Of a DNA stretch of 8,894 nucleotides, positions 1 to 7,585 are shown one piece after another. Origin of the DNA: Gammaproteobacteria bacterium (GTDB lineage Bacteria; Pseudomonadota; Gammaproteobacteria; Chromatiales; Chromatiaceae); assembly GCA_019136395.1 (NCBI GenBank), contig JAGVUH010000089.1, forward strand, positions 1-8,894, written 5' to 3'. The translations under genes were made by a program, and so were the position numbers. The notes beneath the pieces are model-generated. The model was not told the DNA's origin. It worked only from the letters and a program-made list of their open reading frames with translations, and ran no database searches. The first letter of the stretch is position 1, and each line of letters starts with the position of its first letter.

Positions 1-1
1 C

Positions 2-517
2 ACCTACAGCCACCTCTACCGGCTGCCGACCACCGGCCTGCGCTTCTTCACCGTCTACGGCCCCTGGGGCCGGCCGGACATGGCCCTGTTCAAGTTCACC
101 AAGGCCATCCTCGCTGGAGAGCCCATCGAGGTCTTCAACTACGGCCGCCACCGCCGGGACTTCACCTACGTGGACGACATCGTTGAGGGGGTGATCCGCG
201 TCCTCGACCGCCCCGCCGCCGCCAATCCGGCCTGGGATGGCGCCACGCCGGACCCGGCCACCAGCGCCGCGCCCTACCGGGTCTACAACATCGGCAACCA
301 ACACCCGGTGGAGTTGTTGCGCTACATCGAGGTGCTGGAGGACTGCCTGGGCCGGAAAGCGGAGAAGACCCTGCTGCCGCTCCAGCCCGGGGACGTGCCG
401 GACACCTACGCCGATGTCACTGACCTGGTGCGGGATACCGGCTATAAGCCCGATACCCCGGTGGAGACGGGGGTGGCGCGCTTCGTGGACTGGTATCGGG
501 GCTATTACGGCGTCTGA
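2..517 (+). CDS. UDP-glucuronate 4-epimerase-type NAD-dependent epimerase, C-terminal part
   Basis: This is the last 171 codons of an extended short-chain dehydrogenase/reductase epimerase; the 5' part lies off the left edge. The frame is open from base 2, and the in-frame ATG at 80 is internal, not a start. Seen: the substrate-pocket block [16 protein letters not shown], then [31 protein letters not shown], a [12 protein letters not shown] block, and the C-terminal [16 protein letters not shown] segment, ending at a TGA. These are characteristic of bacterial UDP-glucuronate 4-epimerases, which make UDP-galacturonate for capsule, LPS or exopolysaccharide using bound NAD+. The catalytic YxxxK and the Rossmann glycine motif would lie upstream, outside the window. 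A related UDP-sugar epimerase cannot be fully excluded. It converges with rdgC, so it is probably the last gene of a polysaccharide operon to the left. Confidence 0.9.
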   Translation, partial: TYSHLYRLPTTGLRFFTVYGPWGRPDMALFKFTKAILAGEPIEVFNYGRHRRDFTYVDDIVEGVIRVLDRPAAANPAWDGATPDPATSAAPYRVYNIGNQHPVELLRYIEVLEDCLGRKAEKTLLPLQPGDVPDTYADVTDLVRDTGYKPDTPVETGVARFVDWYRGYYGV

Positions 518-584
518 CGGTGCTGGTACTTGAGTCGGGGCGCGAAGGGCAGCGGTAGCGCCCAGCCCTCCACCCAAGCGGCGG

Positions 585-1532
585 CTAGAACGGCGGGTCG
601 GACTCCGCCGCTAGAGCCGCCAGATCCGCGGGAGCCTCCGCCTGGAGGAATGCCTCCTCCAGGCAGGCCAGCAGGGCACGCAGTTCCCCGGTCATGAGGA
701 TGAACTCGGCATCCAGCCGGGCGGCCTCGTCTTCCAGCCCCTCATCCAGACCTTCTTCCAGCAGCTCGTCGGCGAAGCGCAAGCGTTTGAGGGACAGATC
801 CTCCTGGAGGACGAAGGTCAGGCCCTCCCGCCAGTCCAGGGCCAGCTTGGTGACCTGCTTGCCGGCGCGCAGGTGGGTGGCGATCTCCTCGGCGGCCAGG
901 TCATGGCCGCGGCAACGGACCACCGCCTTCTCGTCCTGGGCGTCGCGCAACTCGCATTCGTCGCCCAGGGTCAGGCCGGCGGGCAGGTCGCCCGTGGTGA
1001 CCCATTGGGTCAGGAGGAGTTCGGGCGGCCGGGGTGGGCGCGGCGGGTGCACGGGCAGGGAGCCGAGGGTCTCGCGCAGCAGGTCCACCAGGTCCTCGGC
1101 GGCCTTGGCGCTGGCGGCGTCCACCAGCAGCCAGCCGGTCTGGCGGTCCAGGTAGGCGCAGGCGCGGCGCGAGCGGGTAAAGGCGCGGGGCAAGAGGTCC
1201 AGCAGCACCTCGTCCTTCACCTGGCGCCGCTCCTTGCGCCCCACCGTGCGCGCCTCGCGGTCCTCGATCTCGGCGATCTTCTCGTCCAGGGTCTCCGCGA
1301 CCACGGCAGCGGGCAGCAGCCGCTCCTGGCGGCGGACGCAGATCAGGACGCAATCGCCGGCCAGGTGGCTCAGGGCGCTGGTCTCCTCACCCAGGGGCGG
1401 GACCCAGCCCATGGTCGCCGTCTCCAGGGGACCGCAGGGGCGGAAGCGCCGCGCCGCCAGTTGGGCCTCGCAACGATCCAGGTCGACCGCGGCCGGGTCG
1501 TCCAGCTTGAAGAGACGGAGGTTCTTGAACAC
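585..1532 (-). CDS. rdgC: Recombination-associated protein RdgC
   Basis: 315 aa, close to the roughly 300 aa of E. coli RdgC, and similar end to end. RdgC is a nucleoid-associated, ring-forming DNA-binding protein that restrains RecA-promoted strand exchange. Seen: N-terminal FKNLRLFKL, MGWVPPLGEE, VCVRRQERLLPAAVV-like core (ICVRRQERLLPAAVV), KDEVLLDLLPRAFTRSR, VDAASAKAAEDLVDLLRETL with GSLPV, DECELRD, VTKLALDWREG, LKRLRFADEL and FILMTGEL near the C-terminus. The start chosen is a GTG at 1532, because the family begins with a short (W)FKN stretch and a GGAG lies eight bases upstream; the ATG at 1537 is out of frame. The C-terminal third is unusually acidic (LLEEGLDEGLEDEAARLD). The stop is 67 bp from the convergent epimerase. 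The leader contains an unusual hairpin, annotated separately. Confidence 0.95.
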   Translation of the reverse strand: MFKNLRLFKLDDPAAVDLDRCEAQLAARRFRPCGPLETATMGWVPPLGEETSALSHLAGDCVLICVRRQERLLPAAVVAETLDEKIAEIEDREARTVGRKERRQVKDEVLLDLLPRAFTRSRRACAYLDRQTGWLLVDAASAKAAEDLVDLLRETLGSLPVHPPRPPRPPELLLTQWVTTGDLPAGLTLGDECELRDAQDEKAVVRCRGHDLAAEEIATHLRAGKQVTKLALDWREGLTFVLQEDLSLKRLRFADELLEEGLDEGLEDEAARLDAEFILMTGELRALLACLEEAFLQAEAPADLAALAAESDPPF

Positions 1533-1540
1533 GGCATCGA

Positions 1541-1577
1541 CTCCGGGGCAAAAGGGGGCGGATTATCCGCGCCCCGG
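1541..1577 (-). terminator. Terminator-like hairpin of the amrS-brkB operon, overlapping the rdgC ribosome binding site region
   Basis: On the minus strand, 28 bases after the brkB stop, there is a GGGG-(C)-GCGGA / TCCGC-CCCC stem with a TAA loop and one bulged C (about 1554-1575), followed directly by TTTT (1550-1553). This is a good Rho-independent terminator. The sequence CCGGGGC (1571-1577 on the plus strand as GCCCCGG) is also perfectly complementary to GCCCCGG at 1543-1549, which runs into the GGAG ribosome binding site of rdgC. Two competing folds are therefore possible. The T-run ends only 17 bases before the rdgC start codon, leaving no room for a promoter between them. Confidence 0.6.
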
Positions 1578-1602
1578 CGCCGGTTGCAAGCGCGGGTGCG
1601 GT

Positions 1603-2666
1603 TCAGGTATTGAAGCCAGAAGCCTCCTCCTCCGGCCCTTGGCAGCGCTCGAACTCAGCGATGACCTGGGCGCCGAACAGGAGGATGAGGGCGGCGACCT
1701 CGAAGGTGAGCAGGACGACGACGGCGCCGGCAAAGGAGCCGTAGATGAGGTTCACCAGCGACAGGGTCTTGAAGTACCAGACCAGGACATGGCGACTGAT
1801 CTCCCAGAGGATGGCGGCAACCAGACCGCCGACCAGGGCATGGCGGGTGGCGATGCTGCCATGGGGCATGACCAGGTAGAGGGAGGTGAAGAGCAGGACC
1901 TCCCCGCCCAGGCCGGCGAGGTAGAGCAGCGGCACGGAGAGGCCGTCCAGACCCCAGCGCTGACCAAAGAGTTCCCATTGGGTCTGGGACAAGGCCTCTA
2001 GGGCGCTGCTGGCGAAGGTGATGAACAACAGGCCGGCACCGATGAGGGCAATGAAGAGGAAGGGGATCAGGGCCGAGACCAGATAATGTCGCCGATGCAC
2101 GGCGACCCGGTGGACGAAGATCACCGACATAGCATTTTCCAGCAGACTGAAGGCCATGGTGGCGAAGAAGATCAGCACCAGCACGCCAAGCCAGCCGATC
2201 AGATGCCGGTTGAGCAGGAACTGCTCCAGTTGCAGCGTGACGGTCTCCGCCATGCCGGGGATGAAGAGGTTGAGCTCCTCCTGGACCGCCTCCAGCAACT
2301 GAGGCTCGGGGATGAGGTTGGACAGCCCCACCAATAACAGGAGCATGAGCGGGATGATGGACAAGAGCATGTAATAGGCGACCGCCCCGGAGAGGAGCAT
2401 GCCCTGATTACGTCGAAAGGCGCGGAGGACGCGGACGGCGAAGGTCAGGGGCCGACAGACCTCCCCCAGGACGCCCAGCCGCCCCTGGACCAGAGGCGGG
2501 TCGACGGTCGGCGGCATGGTCGGAGCGAGGGTCGGTGGCATGGGAGGGTCGGCAGTCGGTGGCACGGTCGGGCCAGCTCTGGCCGCGTCCTGATTCGCCG
2601 CCAGATCTGCCGCCGAACCCGCCGCAGGTTCCGCAGCCGGGTCGTCCTCTTGCAACCGGGAATGCT

Positions 2667-2670
<4 letters not shown>
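1603..2670 (-). CDS. YihY/virulence factor BrkB family inner-membrane protein
   Basis: 355 aa with the start chosen at ATG 2670. This ATG overlaps the amrS stop in an ATGA, so the two genes are probably translationally coupled; a longer in-frame version to 2739 would run into amrS coding sequence. Residues about 1-60 form an Ala/Pro/Thr-rich, probably disordered extension containing three copies of an 8-residue repeat (PPTADPPM, PPTLAPTM, PPTVDPPL). Six hydrophobic segments follow, starting with the family-typical SGAVAYYMLLSIIPLMLLLL and including LLYLAGLGGEVLLFTSLYLV and the last, YGSFAGAVVVLLTFEVAALI. The extension explains the excess over the roughly 290 aa of E. coli YihY. BrkB/YihY proteins are polytopic membrane proteins of uncertain function; a transport role is often suggested. 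The old RNase BN label for YihY is not supported. A terminator-like hairpin follows. Confidence 0.9.
2491..2562 (-). repeat. Three tandem 24-bp units in the brkB N-terminal coding region
   Basis: Three imperfect, in-frame 24-bp units encode PPTADPPM, PPTLAPTM and PPTVDPPL. At DNA level the recurring core on the plus strand is GTCGGYGGCAYGG. The units sit in the disordered cytoplasmic N-terminus, before the first membrane segment. Confidence 0.75.
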
Positions 2671-3749
<1,079 letters not shown>

Positions 3750-3824
3750 GGCATTGCCCTCCTCGGGCGGGACCTGATCGCCGGCCTGGCCAGTCGGCGA
3801 AGGGAGGATTTTGGACCTACACTA

Positions 3825-3853
3825 AGCATAGACGGACCAGGGAATCCGGTCAG
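3825..3853 (-). promoter_or_regulatory. Candidate sigma70 promoter for amrS
   Basis: In the 154-bp divergent gap, the minus strand has CTGACC (-35, plus-strand 3848-3853), a 17-base spacer and TATGCT (-10, plus-strand 3825-3830). Each box matches consensus at four of six positions. The implied start near 3818 gives a leader of about 70 bases before ATG 3749. No comparably good promoter was found facing amrB on the plus strand. Confidence 0.35.
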
Positions 3854-3903
3854 GGTCGTGAATGATGGGTAGTGCATGGTGGCCAGTGCCCAGGAGGCGA
3901 ATG

Positions 3904-4693
3904 ATGGGCGTGTTACGTTATCCCAATGTGGCCGGGACCTTTTACCCGGCGGACCCCCGGACCCTGGCGGCGCGGGTCCGGGCTTATGCGCGCTTGGCCC
4001 CAGACGGAGGTCCTCTGTCTCAAGGCCGCACGTCGAGCGCTGGGCCTGAAAGCGGGACGGAGCAGGGGGCCGGGAGCCGGAAGGGGGCTGAGGCCCCGGC
4101 CGGGTCGCGACCCACGCGCTGGCCCAAGGCGCTCATCGTTCCCCACGCCGGTTACATCTACTCGGGACCGGTGGCGGGGAGTGCCTACGCCCAACTGGCG
4201 GCTGGGACCGCGGCCATTCACCGGGTGGTGCTGCTTGGCCCCTCCCACCGCTTGCCCTTTCACGGCCTGGCCTACAGTCAGGCGGAGGCCTTTCTCACCC
4301 CCCTAGGCCAGGTGCCGGTGGATCGGGAGGCCTACGCGGCCATCGCGGATCTGCCCCAGGCGCGGGCCTTCGAGGCCCCCTTCCAGGGCGAACATTGTCT
4401 GGAGGTACAGTTACCCTTCCTGCAATTGCTGCTGGAGGACTTCCGCCTGGTGCCCTTCCTGGTGGGCGAGGCCTCGACGGCGGAGGTCGCGGCGGTGCTG
4501 GAGCGGCTGTGGGGCGGGGATGAGACCCTGATCCTGGTGAGTTCGGATCTTAGCCATTACCTGGACTACGCCACCGCCCGCCGCCTGGACGCGGCCACCA
4601 GCCAGGCGCCAGGTGCTGGATCTGCGCAATTCCGGCGATACGGCGGGTCCCCGGGACCGGGTGGTGGGCTATGGCGCCTTTGCCTTCGCTTGA
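3904..4693 (+). pseudogene. amrB: AmrB, Memo-like protein, interrupted by an internal deletion and frameshift
   Basis: The start at ATG 3904 is set by AGGAGG six bases upstream (3892-3897); ATG 3901 and 3862 are alternatives. Residues 1-234 read as a Memo family protein: YPNVAGTFYPADP, PHAGYIYSG (H81), GPSHRLPFHG (H115), EHCLEVQLPFL (H165) and SSDLSHYLDYATARRLDAAT (H217). In human MEMO1 the metal ligands are two His and one Cys; H81 and H115 match the His ligands. Straight after DAATSQ (codon at 4603) the frame is lost. The expected roughly 35 residues, including the CGxxP block with the conserved Cys, are absent. The true C-terminus VLDLRNSGDTAGPRDRVVGY resumes in another frame (from about 4610) and ends at TGA 4691-4693. 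Read without correction, the protein would end in unrelated residues. Residues about 37-72 are a low-complexity insert absent from typical homologues. A real pseudogene or an assembly collapse are both possible. Confidence 0.85.
4068..4101 (+). repeat. GC-rich hairpin inside the low-complexity insert of amrB
   Basis: GGCCGGG (4068-4074) pairs perfectly with CCCGGCC (4095-4101), and the inner AGCC (4075-4078) pairs with GGCT (4086-4089) around a 7-base loop; GAGGC forms a bulge. The palindrome lies in the in-frame insert between the N-terminal strand and the PHAGY motif. It looks like an inserted palindromic element, but no second copy is visible in the window. Confidence 0.45.
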
Positions 4694-4703
4694 GCGCGCG
4701 ATC

Positions 4704-5326
4704 ATGGAAGCGCATCAGCCATCTCCAGCGACGAAGATCGCGGATACGGTCACCTTAACGCCCGCACACCGCCAGACCCTGTTGGCGCTGGCGCGCCGTT
4801 CCATCGTCCAGGGTCTTGAGACCGGCCAGCCGTTGCGGGTGATGCCGGAGGAGTTCGCCGAGCTCCTGCGGGCCCGCCGGGCGGCCTTTGTCACCCTGAC
4901 GACCTGGGGGCAGTTGCGGGGCTGTATCGGCCACCTGGAAGCCATCCAACCCCTGGTGCGGGACGTGGCGGACAACGCCTTCGCCGCCGCCTTCCGCGAT
5001 CCCCGTTTCCCACCCCTCACGGCGCGGGAGTTGGGAACCTTACGGATCGAGATCTCGGTGCTGACTCCAGCGACGCCCCTGAGCTTCGGCTCCGAGGCGG
5101 AGCTCCTGGCCCTGATCGAGCCGGGACGAGACGGCCTGATCCTGGAGGCGGGCGCCGCCCGGGGGACCTTCCTGCCCGCGGTGTGGGAGTCTCTCCCCTC
5201 AAGGCGGGTCTGCCGCCGGATTACTGGTCCGACCGGCTGCGCGTCAGCCGCTACCGGACGGAGGCCTTTGGCGAGGGCGAGATGGAGGGAGAAGCAGAAG
5301 GTCTCAGGCCTTCGGCTTGGGGCTGA
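4704..5326 (+). pseudogene. amrA: AmrA, AMMECR1-domain protein, interrupted by a small deletion and frameshift
   Basis: The start ATG 4704 lies ten bases after the amrB stop, implying a co-transcribed pair; ATG 4671 overlaps the amrB C-terminus and is less likely. Residues 1-165 are a clear AMMECR1 domain: LRGCIGHLEA (71-80), FAAAFRDPRFPPL, LRIEISVLTP, GLIL and GTFLPAVWESLP (155-165). After codon 5196-5198 the frame breaks. The expected roughly 10-12 residue linker is missing, and the family C-terminus LKAGLPPDYWSDRLRVSRYR continues in another frame from 5198, ending at TGA 5324-5326. The frame change requires a loss of 3n+1 bases. AMMECR1 proteins have no firmly established activity; the bacterial ones co-occur with Memo-like and radical SAM partners, as here. 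The restored end overlaps the convergent transpeptidase gene by 23 bp. Uncorrected, the frame runs on antisense to that gene until 7007, which is not a credible protein. Confidence 0.85.
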
Positions 5327-7226
5327 TCGCCGCCGCGCTGGACTTAGGCTCCGGCGTCTCGACCTTGGCCTCTTTGGTGGGGACCGTCGCGGGTGGGGTC
5401 CCCGCGGCAGGTTTGTCGCCGCCCGCCGTGCCATCACCGCTGGCACCCGCGCCAGCGATCCAGTCCCTGGCCTCGGCCTCGGGGACGCTGTCCTTGGCCG
5501 GGGCCGGCTCCTGACTGGCGGGGCGATAGAGCCGCAGGCCGGCGCCCGGGCCATCAAGGGCGGCGAGCACCGGCTTGTCATGGCCGTAGAAGTCCTCGCG
5601 GAAATGCACCTGGCCCTGATCGTCGGCCTCCGCCGTCCAATAGGAGAGGATGACCGGCAGGGGCTCTTTCAGCCGCACCGAGGACGGCTTCTTAGACTCG
5701 AAGACGCTGGTGAATTTTTCCGGGTTCCACTTGGGATCGTTGAGCACCAGTTCGGCCAACTCGATGGGCTTGTCCACCCGCACGCAGCCCGAGCTCAGGG
5801 TGCGGGTGGCACGCTGGAAGAGCTGACGATCGGCGGTGTCATGGAGGTAGACCGAGTGGCGGTTAGGGAACATGAACTTGACCTGGCCCAGGGCATTCTT
5901 GGGGCCGGGCGGCTGGCGGAAGGTGTAGGGCAGATTGTTGGCGGCGACATTCCAGTCCACGGCCTCGGGCTCGATCTTATTACCACGGCGGTCGATGATC
6001 TCCAGACCCTTCTTGCGCACGGCGTTGGGATCCTTGCGCGCCTTGGGCACCACGTCCTCCTTGAGGATGGTGGGGGGGACCGTCCAGGTGGGATTGAATT
6101 CCAGGTACTCGATGCGGTCGCGGAAGATGGGCGTGGGGCGATCGGGGCGGCCGACGATGGCCTTGGCGTGCCAGACCTCCTCGCCATCGCGATACAACTC
6201 GACGCGCTGGGCGGCGATGTCGACCAGCAGATAGTCCGGGGGCAGCTTATCGCTGACCCAGCGCATCCGCTCCAGATTGACGCGGATCTGGTTCACCCGC
6301 TCCTCGGCGGTGACGTTCATGGCCGCCAGGGTGGCCCGGCCAATGCGACCATCGACCTCGAGGCTGTGACGTTCCTGAAAATGGCGCACGGCCTTTTGCA
6401 ATTCCGGGCCGTAATGATTGCCGGCCACCTGGGTGGGCCCCTGGTAATCCCCGGTGATGCGCAAGCGGTCGCGGATCAGGGGCACCCGTTCGTCATTGAC
6501 GCCGGGCTCCAGCTTGGGGCCGGCGGGGATGGTCGGCCAGCCCCCGGCGGCGGCCAGGGCCCGATAGTGGGCCAGGCCTTCTTTAAGGCGGGTGTAGAAG
6601 CCGGGTTCCTGGCGCAGAGCGCTGACGGCGCTCTTGAGTTGGGGGGCGGCCAGGGCCCGGCGCAGGTCGGCAACCAGGGCGTCCCCCTTGGGGCCGTCGT
6701 CGTGATTCCAGTTTTTGTCGATCGCCCGGGGGTCGACCTTGCCGTAGCGGCCATGGTGGAGCAGACGCAGCAGGCCATCGCTAAGGAGAATCTCGATCTG
6801 GACCCGGTCCTCGCCCTGAAGGCCGGCGGGATCCGCGTTGGGCAGGCGTTTGCTGATCTCCGGGAGGTGGAAGTCGGCGGGACGCAGGCCGGCCTCGCTG
6901 CTCTGTTCCGCGAGGGCGATGAAATCGGTGACCTGCCGCGGGTTGACCCAGGCGAAGGCGAAACCGCGCTCGGCATAGGCCTCCGCGAGCAGTTGCGGCG
7001 CGGCTAGGCGCACCCCCGCAAGGGTCGGCTTGGGCGTCTCCTGAAGGGCATCGAGCCGCTGACGGAGCAACTCGTCGGCCAGGGCCAGGCTGGAGAAGCA
7101 GAGGCCGAGGATCGCCATCAGGACGCCGCGCCAGCCCTGAACCCGCCGGGTCTCGCTCCGCTCCGCCCGCGCCACTACCCGGGGCGCCTGGGGCCCGAAG
7201 GTGCTGAATTGATTACCGCGCCGCAT
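5304..7226 (-). CDS. ldtD: Murein L,D-transpeptidase, YcbB/LdtD type, exported
   Basis: 640 aa from ATG 7226 (GGAGG nine bases upstream; ATG 7232 has the same site at only three bases). A long basic N-region leads to a signal peptide, MAILGLCFSSLALA, with likely cleavage at ALA|DE near residue 50. Then come a YcbB-type scaffold domain, a peptidoglycan-binding domain (about 238-306; GPELQKAVRHFQERHSLEVD and RIGRATLAAMNV) and a YkuD catalytic domain (about 331-496). The catalytic motif is VYLHDT (H462) and TLSSGCVRV (C481); the 19-residue His-Cys spacing equals that recalled for E. coli LdtD. The enzyme forms 3-3 cross-links in peptidoglycan in the periplasm, the activity that confers beta-lactam bypass in E. 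coli. A Pro/Ala/Lys-rich tail (about 569-640) is additional to the usual architecture. The 3' end overlaps amrA. Codons for the N-region look repetitive (ARAERSETRR), so a later start is possible. Confidence 0.92.
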   Translation of the reverse strand: MRRGNQFSTFGPQAPRVVARAERSETRRVQGWRGVLMAILGLCFSSLALADELLRQRLDALQETPKPTLAGVRLAAPQLLAEAYAERGFAFAWVNPRQVTDFIALAEQSSEAGLRPADFHLPEISKRLPNADPAGLQGEDRVQIEILLSDGLLRLLHHGRYGKVDPRAIDKNWNHDDGPKGDALVADLRRALAAPQLKSAVSALRQEPGFYTRLKEGLAHYRALAAAGGWPTIPAGPKLEPGVNDERVPLIRDRLRITGDYQGPTQVAGNHYGPELQKAVRHFQERHSLEVDGRIGRATLAAMNVTAEERVNQIRVNLERMRWVSDKLPPDYLLVDIAAQRVELYRDGEEVWHAKAIVGRPDRPTPIFRDRIEYLEFNPTWTVPPTILKEDVVPKARKDPNAVRKKGLEIIDRRGNKIEPEAVDWNVAANNLPYTFRQPPGPKNALGQVKFMFPNRHSVYLHDTADRQLFQRATRTLSSGCVRVDKPIELAELVLNDPKWNPEKFTSVFESKKPSSVRLKEPLPVILSYWTAEADDQGQVHFREDFYGHDKPVLAALDGPGAGLRLYRPASQEPAPAKDSVPEAEARDWIAGAGASGDGTAGGDKPAAGTPPATVPTKEAKVETPEPKSSAAAISPKPKA

Positions 7227-7296
7227 CGTCATACGCCTCCACATCCACCGCTGGCCATCAGCGGCGGATGTCGCTCTAATTCGTGAACTGCTATTC

Positions 7297-7311
7297 ACCT
7301 GTTGGACAGGT
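7297..7311. promoter_or_regulatory. Perfect inverted repeat at the predicted transpeptidase transcription start (operator-like)
   Basis: ACCTGT-TGG-ACAGGT is a perfect 6-bp inverted repeat with a 3-base centre. It begins five bases downstream of the -10 box and covers the predicted start site, which is where a repressor would block transcription. In the RNA it would form a 5'-terminal stem-loop, which could instead stabilise the message. The half-sites equal the arms of the lux box, but the spacing is five bases shorter, so a LuxR-type site is not claimed. Confidence 0.4.
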
Positions 7312-7315
7312 CATC

Positions 7316-7345
7316 ATTCTAGTTGGTGCCGACCCGGTTTGTCAG
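7316..7345 (-). promoter_or_regulatory. Sigma70-like promoter of the L,D-transpeptidase gene
   Basis: The minus strand has CTGACA (-35, plus-strand 7340-7345, five of six consensus positions), an 18-base spacer and TAGAAT (-10, plus-strand 7316-7321, five of six). The predicted start near 7309-7311 gives a leader of about 80 bases to ATG 7226/7232. It lies in the most AT-rich stretch of the window. Confidence 0.55.
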
Positions 7346-7365
7346 CAAAAAGGCGACGTTGCTGA
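7342..7365. repeat. Inverted repeat overlapping the -35 box of the transpeptidase promoter
   Basis: TCAGCAA (7342-7348) and TTGCTGA (7359-7365) form a perfect 7-bp inverted repeat with a 10-base spacer. One arm covers part of the -35 hexamer. Outer TTGTC (7339-7343) and GACAA (7371-7375) could extend the symmetry. It may be a regulator-binding site or part of the cysM 3' region; no family is recognised. Confidence 0.35.
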
Positions 7366-7585
7366 AAAGCGACAATCGTCCGGCCCACAGCAGGGAACCT
7401 GGCCTTTTCCCGAACGAATTTCTTATGTATTCATGCCAGTTATGAAACTGAGTCCGGTCAGACATCCTAGGGTAATTCTACGGGAGCGGGGTCCTATTAC
7501 GCCCACTGCAGGCCCGGAAGCCCTCCGGACGGGCGGGGAATGTTGCCAAATAACGACATAGGCAAGCGACCAGGGCCTCCGGGCC

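Larger units (their letters stand above)
7227..7585. other. Non-coding gap between cysM and the transpeptidase gene
   Basis: About 360 bases, less GC-rich than the flanking genes, with no credible coding frame. Besides the promoter and two inverted repeats listed separately, it has small symmetric elements: CAGTT-ATGA-AACTG at 7437-7450, and TTGCC (7543-7547) with GGCAA (7561-7565). GGCCT/AGGCC straddles the cysM stop. None has a T-run, so no clear Rho-independent terminator for cysM was found. Confidence 0.5.

Noticed and set aside
538..563. A bidirectional terminator between the epimerase and rdgC
   Set aside because: GGGCGC/GCGCCC can pair around a 14-base loop, but there is no T-run on either strand and the stem is common in such GC-rich DNA.
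873..2001. Plus-strand open frames across rdgC and brkB
   Set aside because: They are low-complexity shadows of the two real minus-strand genes in high-GC sequence, with no motifs.
4671..7007. A 778-codon open frame that looks like an AMMECR1 domain fused to a long unknown protein
   Set aside because: After about 5198 it is simply the antisense of the transpeptidase gene, kept open by GC bias. The true AmrA C-terminus is present in a neighbouring frame, so this is a frameshift product, not a fusion gene.
7297..7311. A lux box for a LuxR-type regulator
   Set aside because: The arms ACCTGT/ACAGGT match, but the canonical element is 20 bp with an 8-base centre and this has only 3. No luxI/luxR-like gene is in the window.
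7283..7561. A small plus-strand gene in the cysM-transpeptidase gap
   Set aside because: The 92-codon frame has no ribosome binding site, no coding-like third-position bias, and overlies the transpeptidase promoter and inverted repeats.
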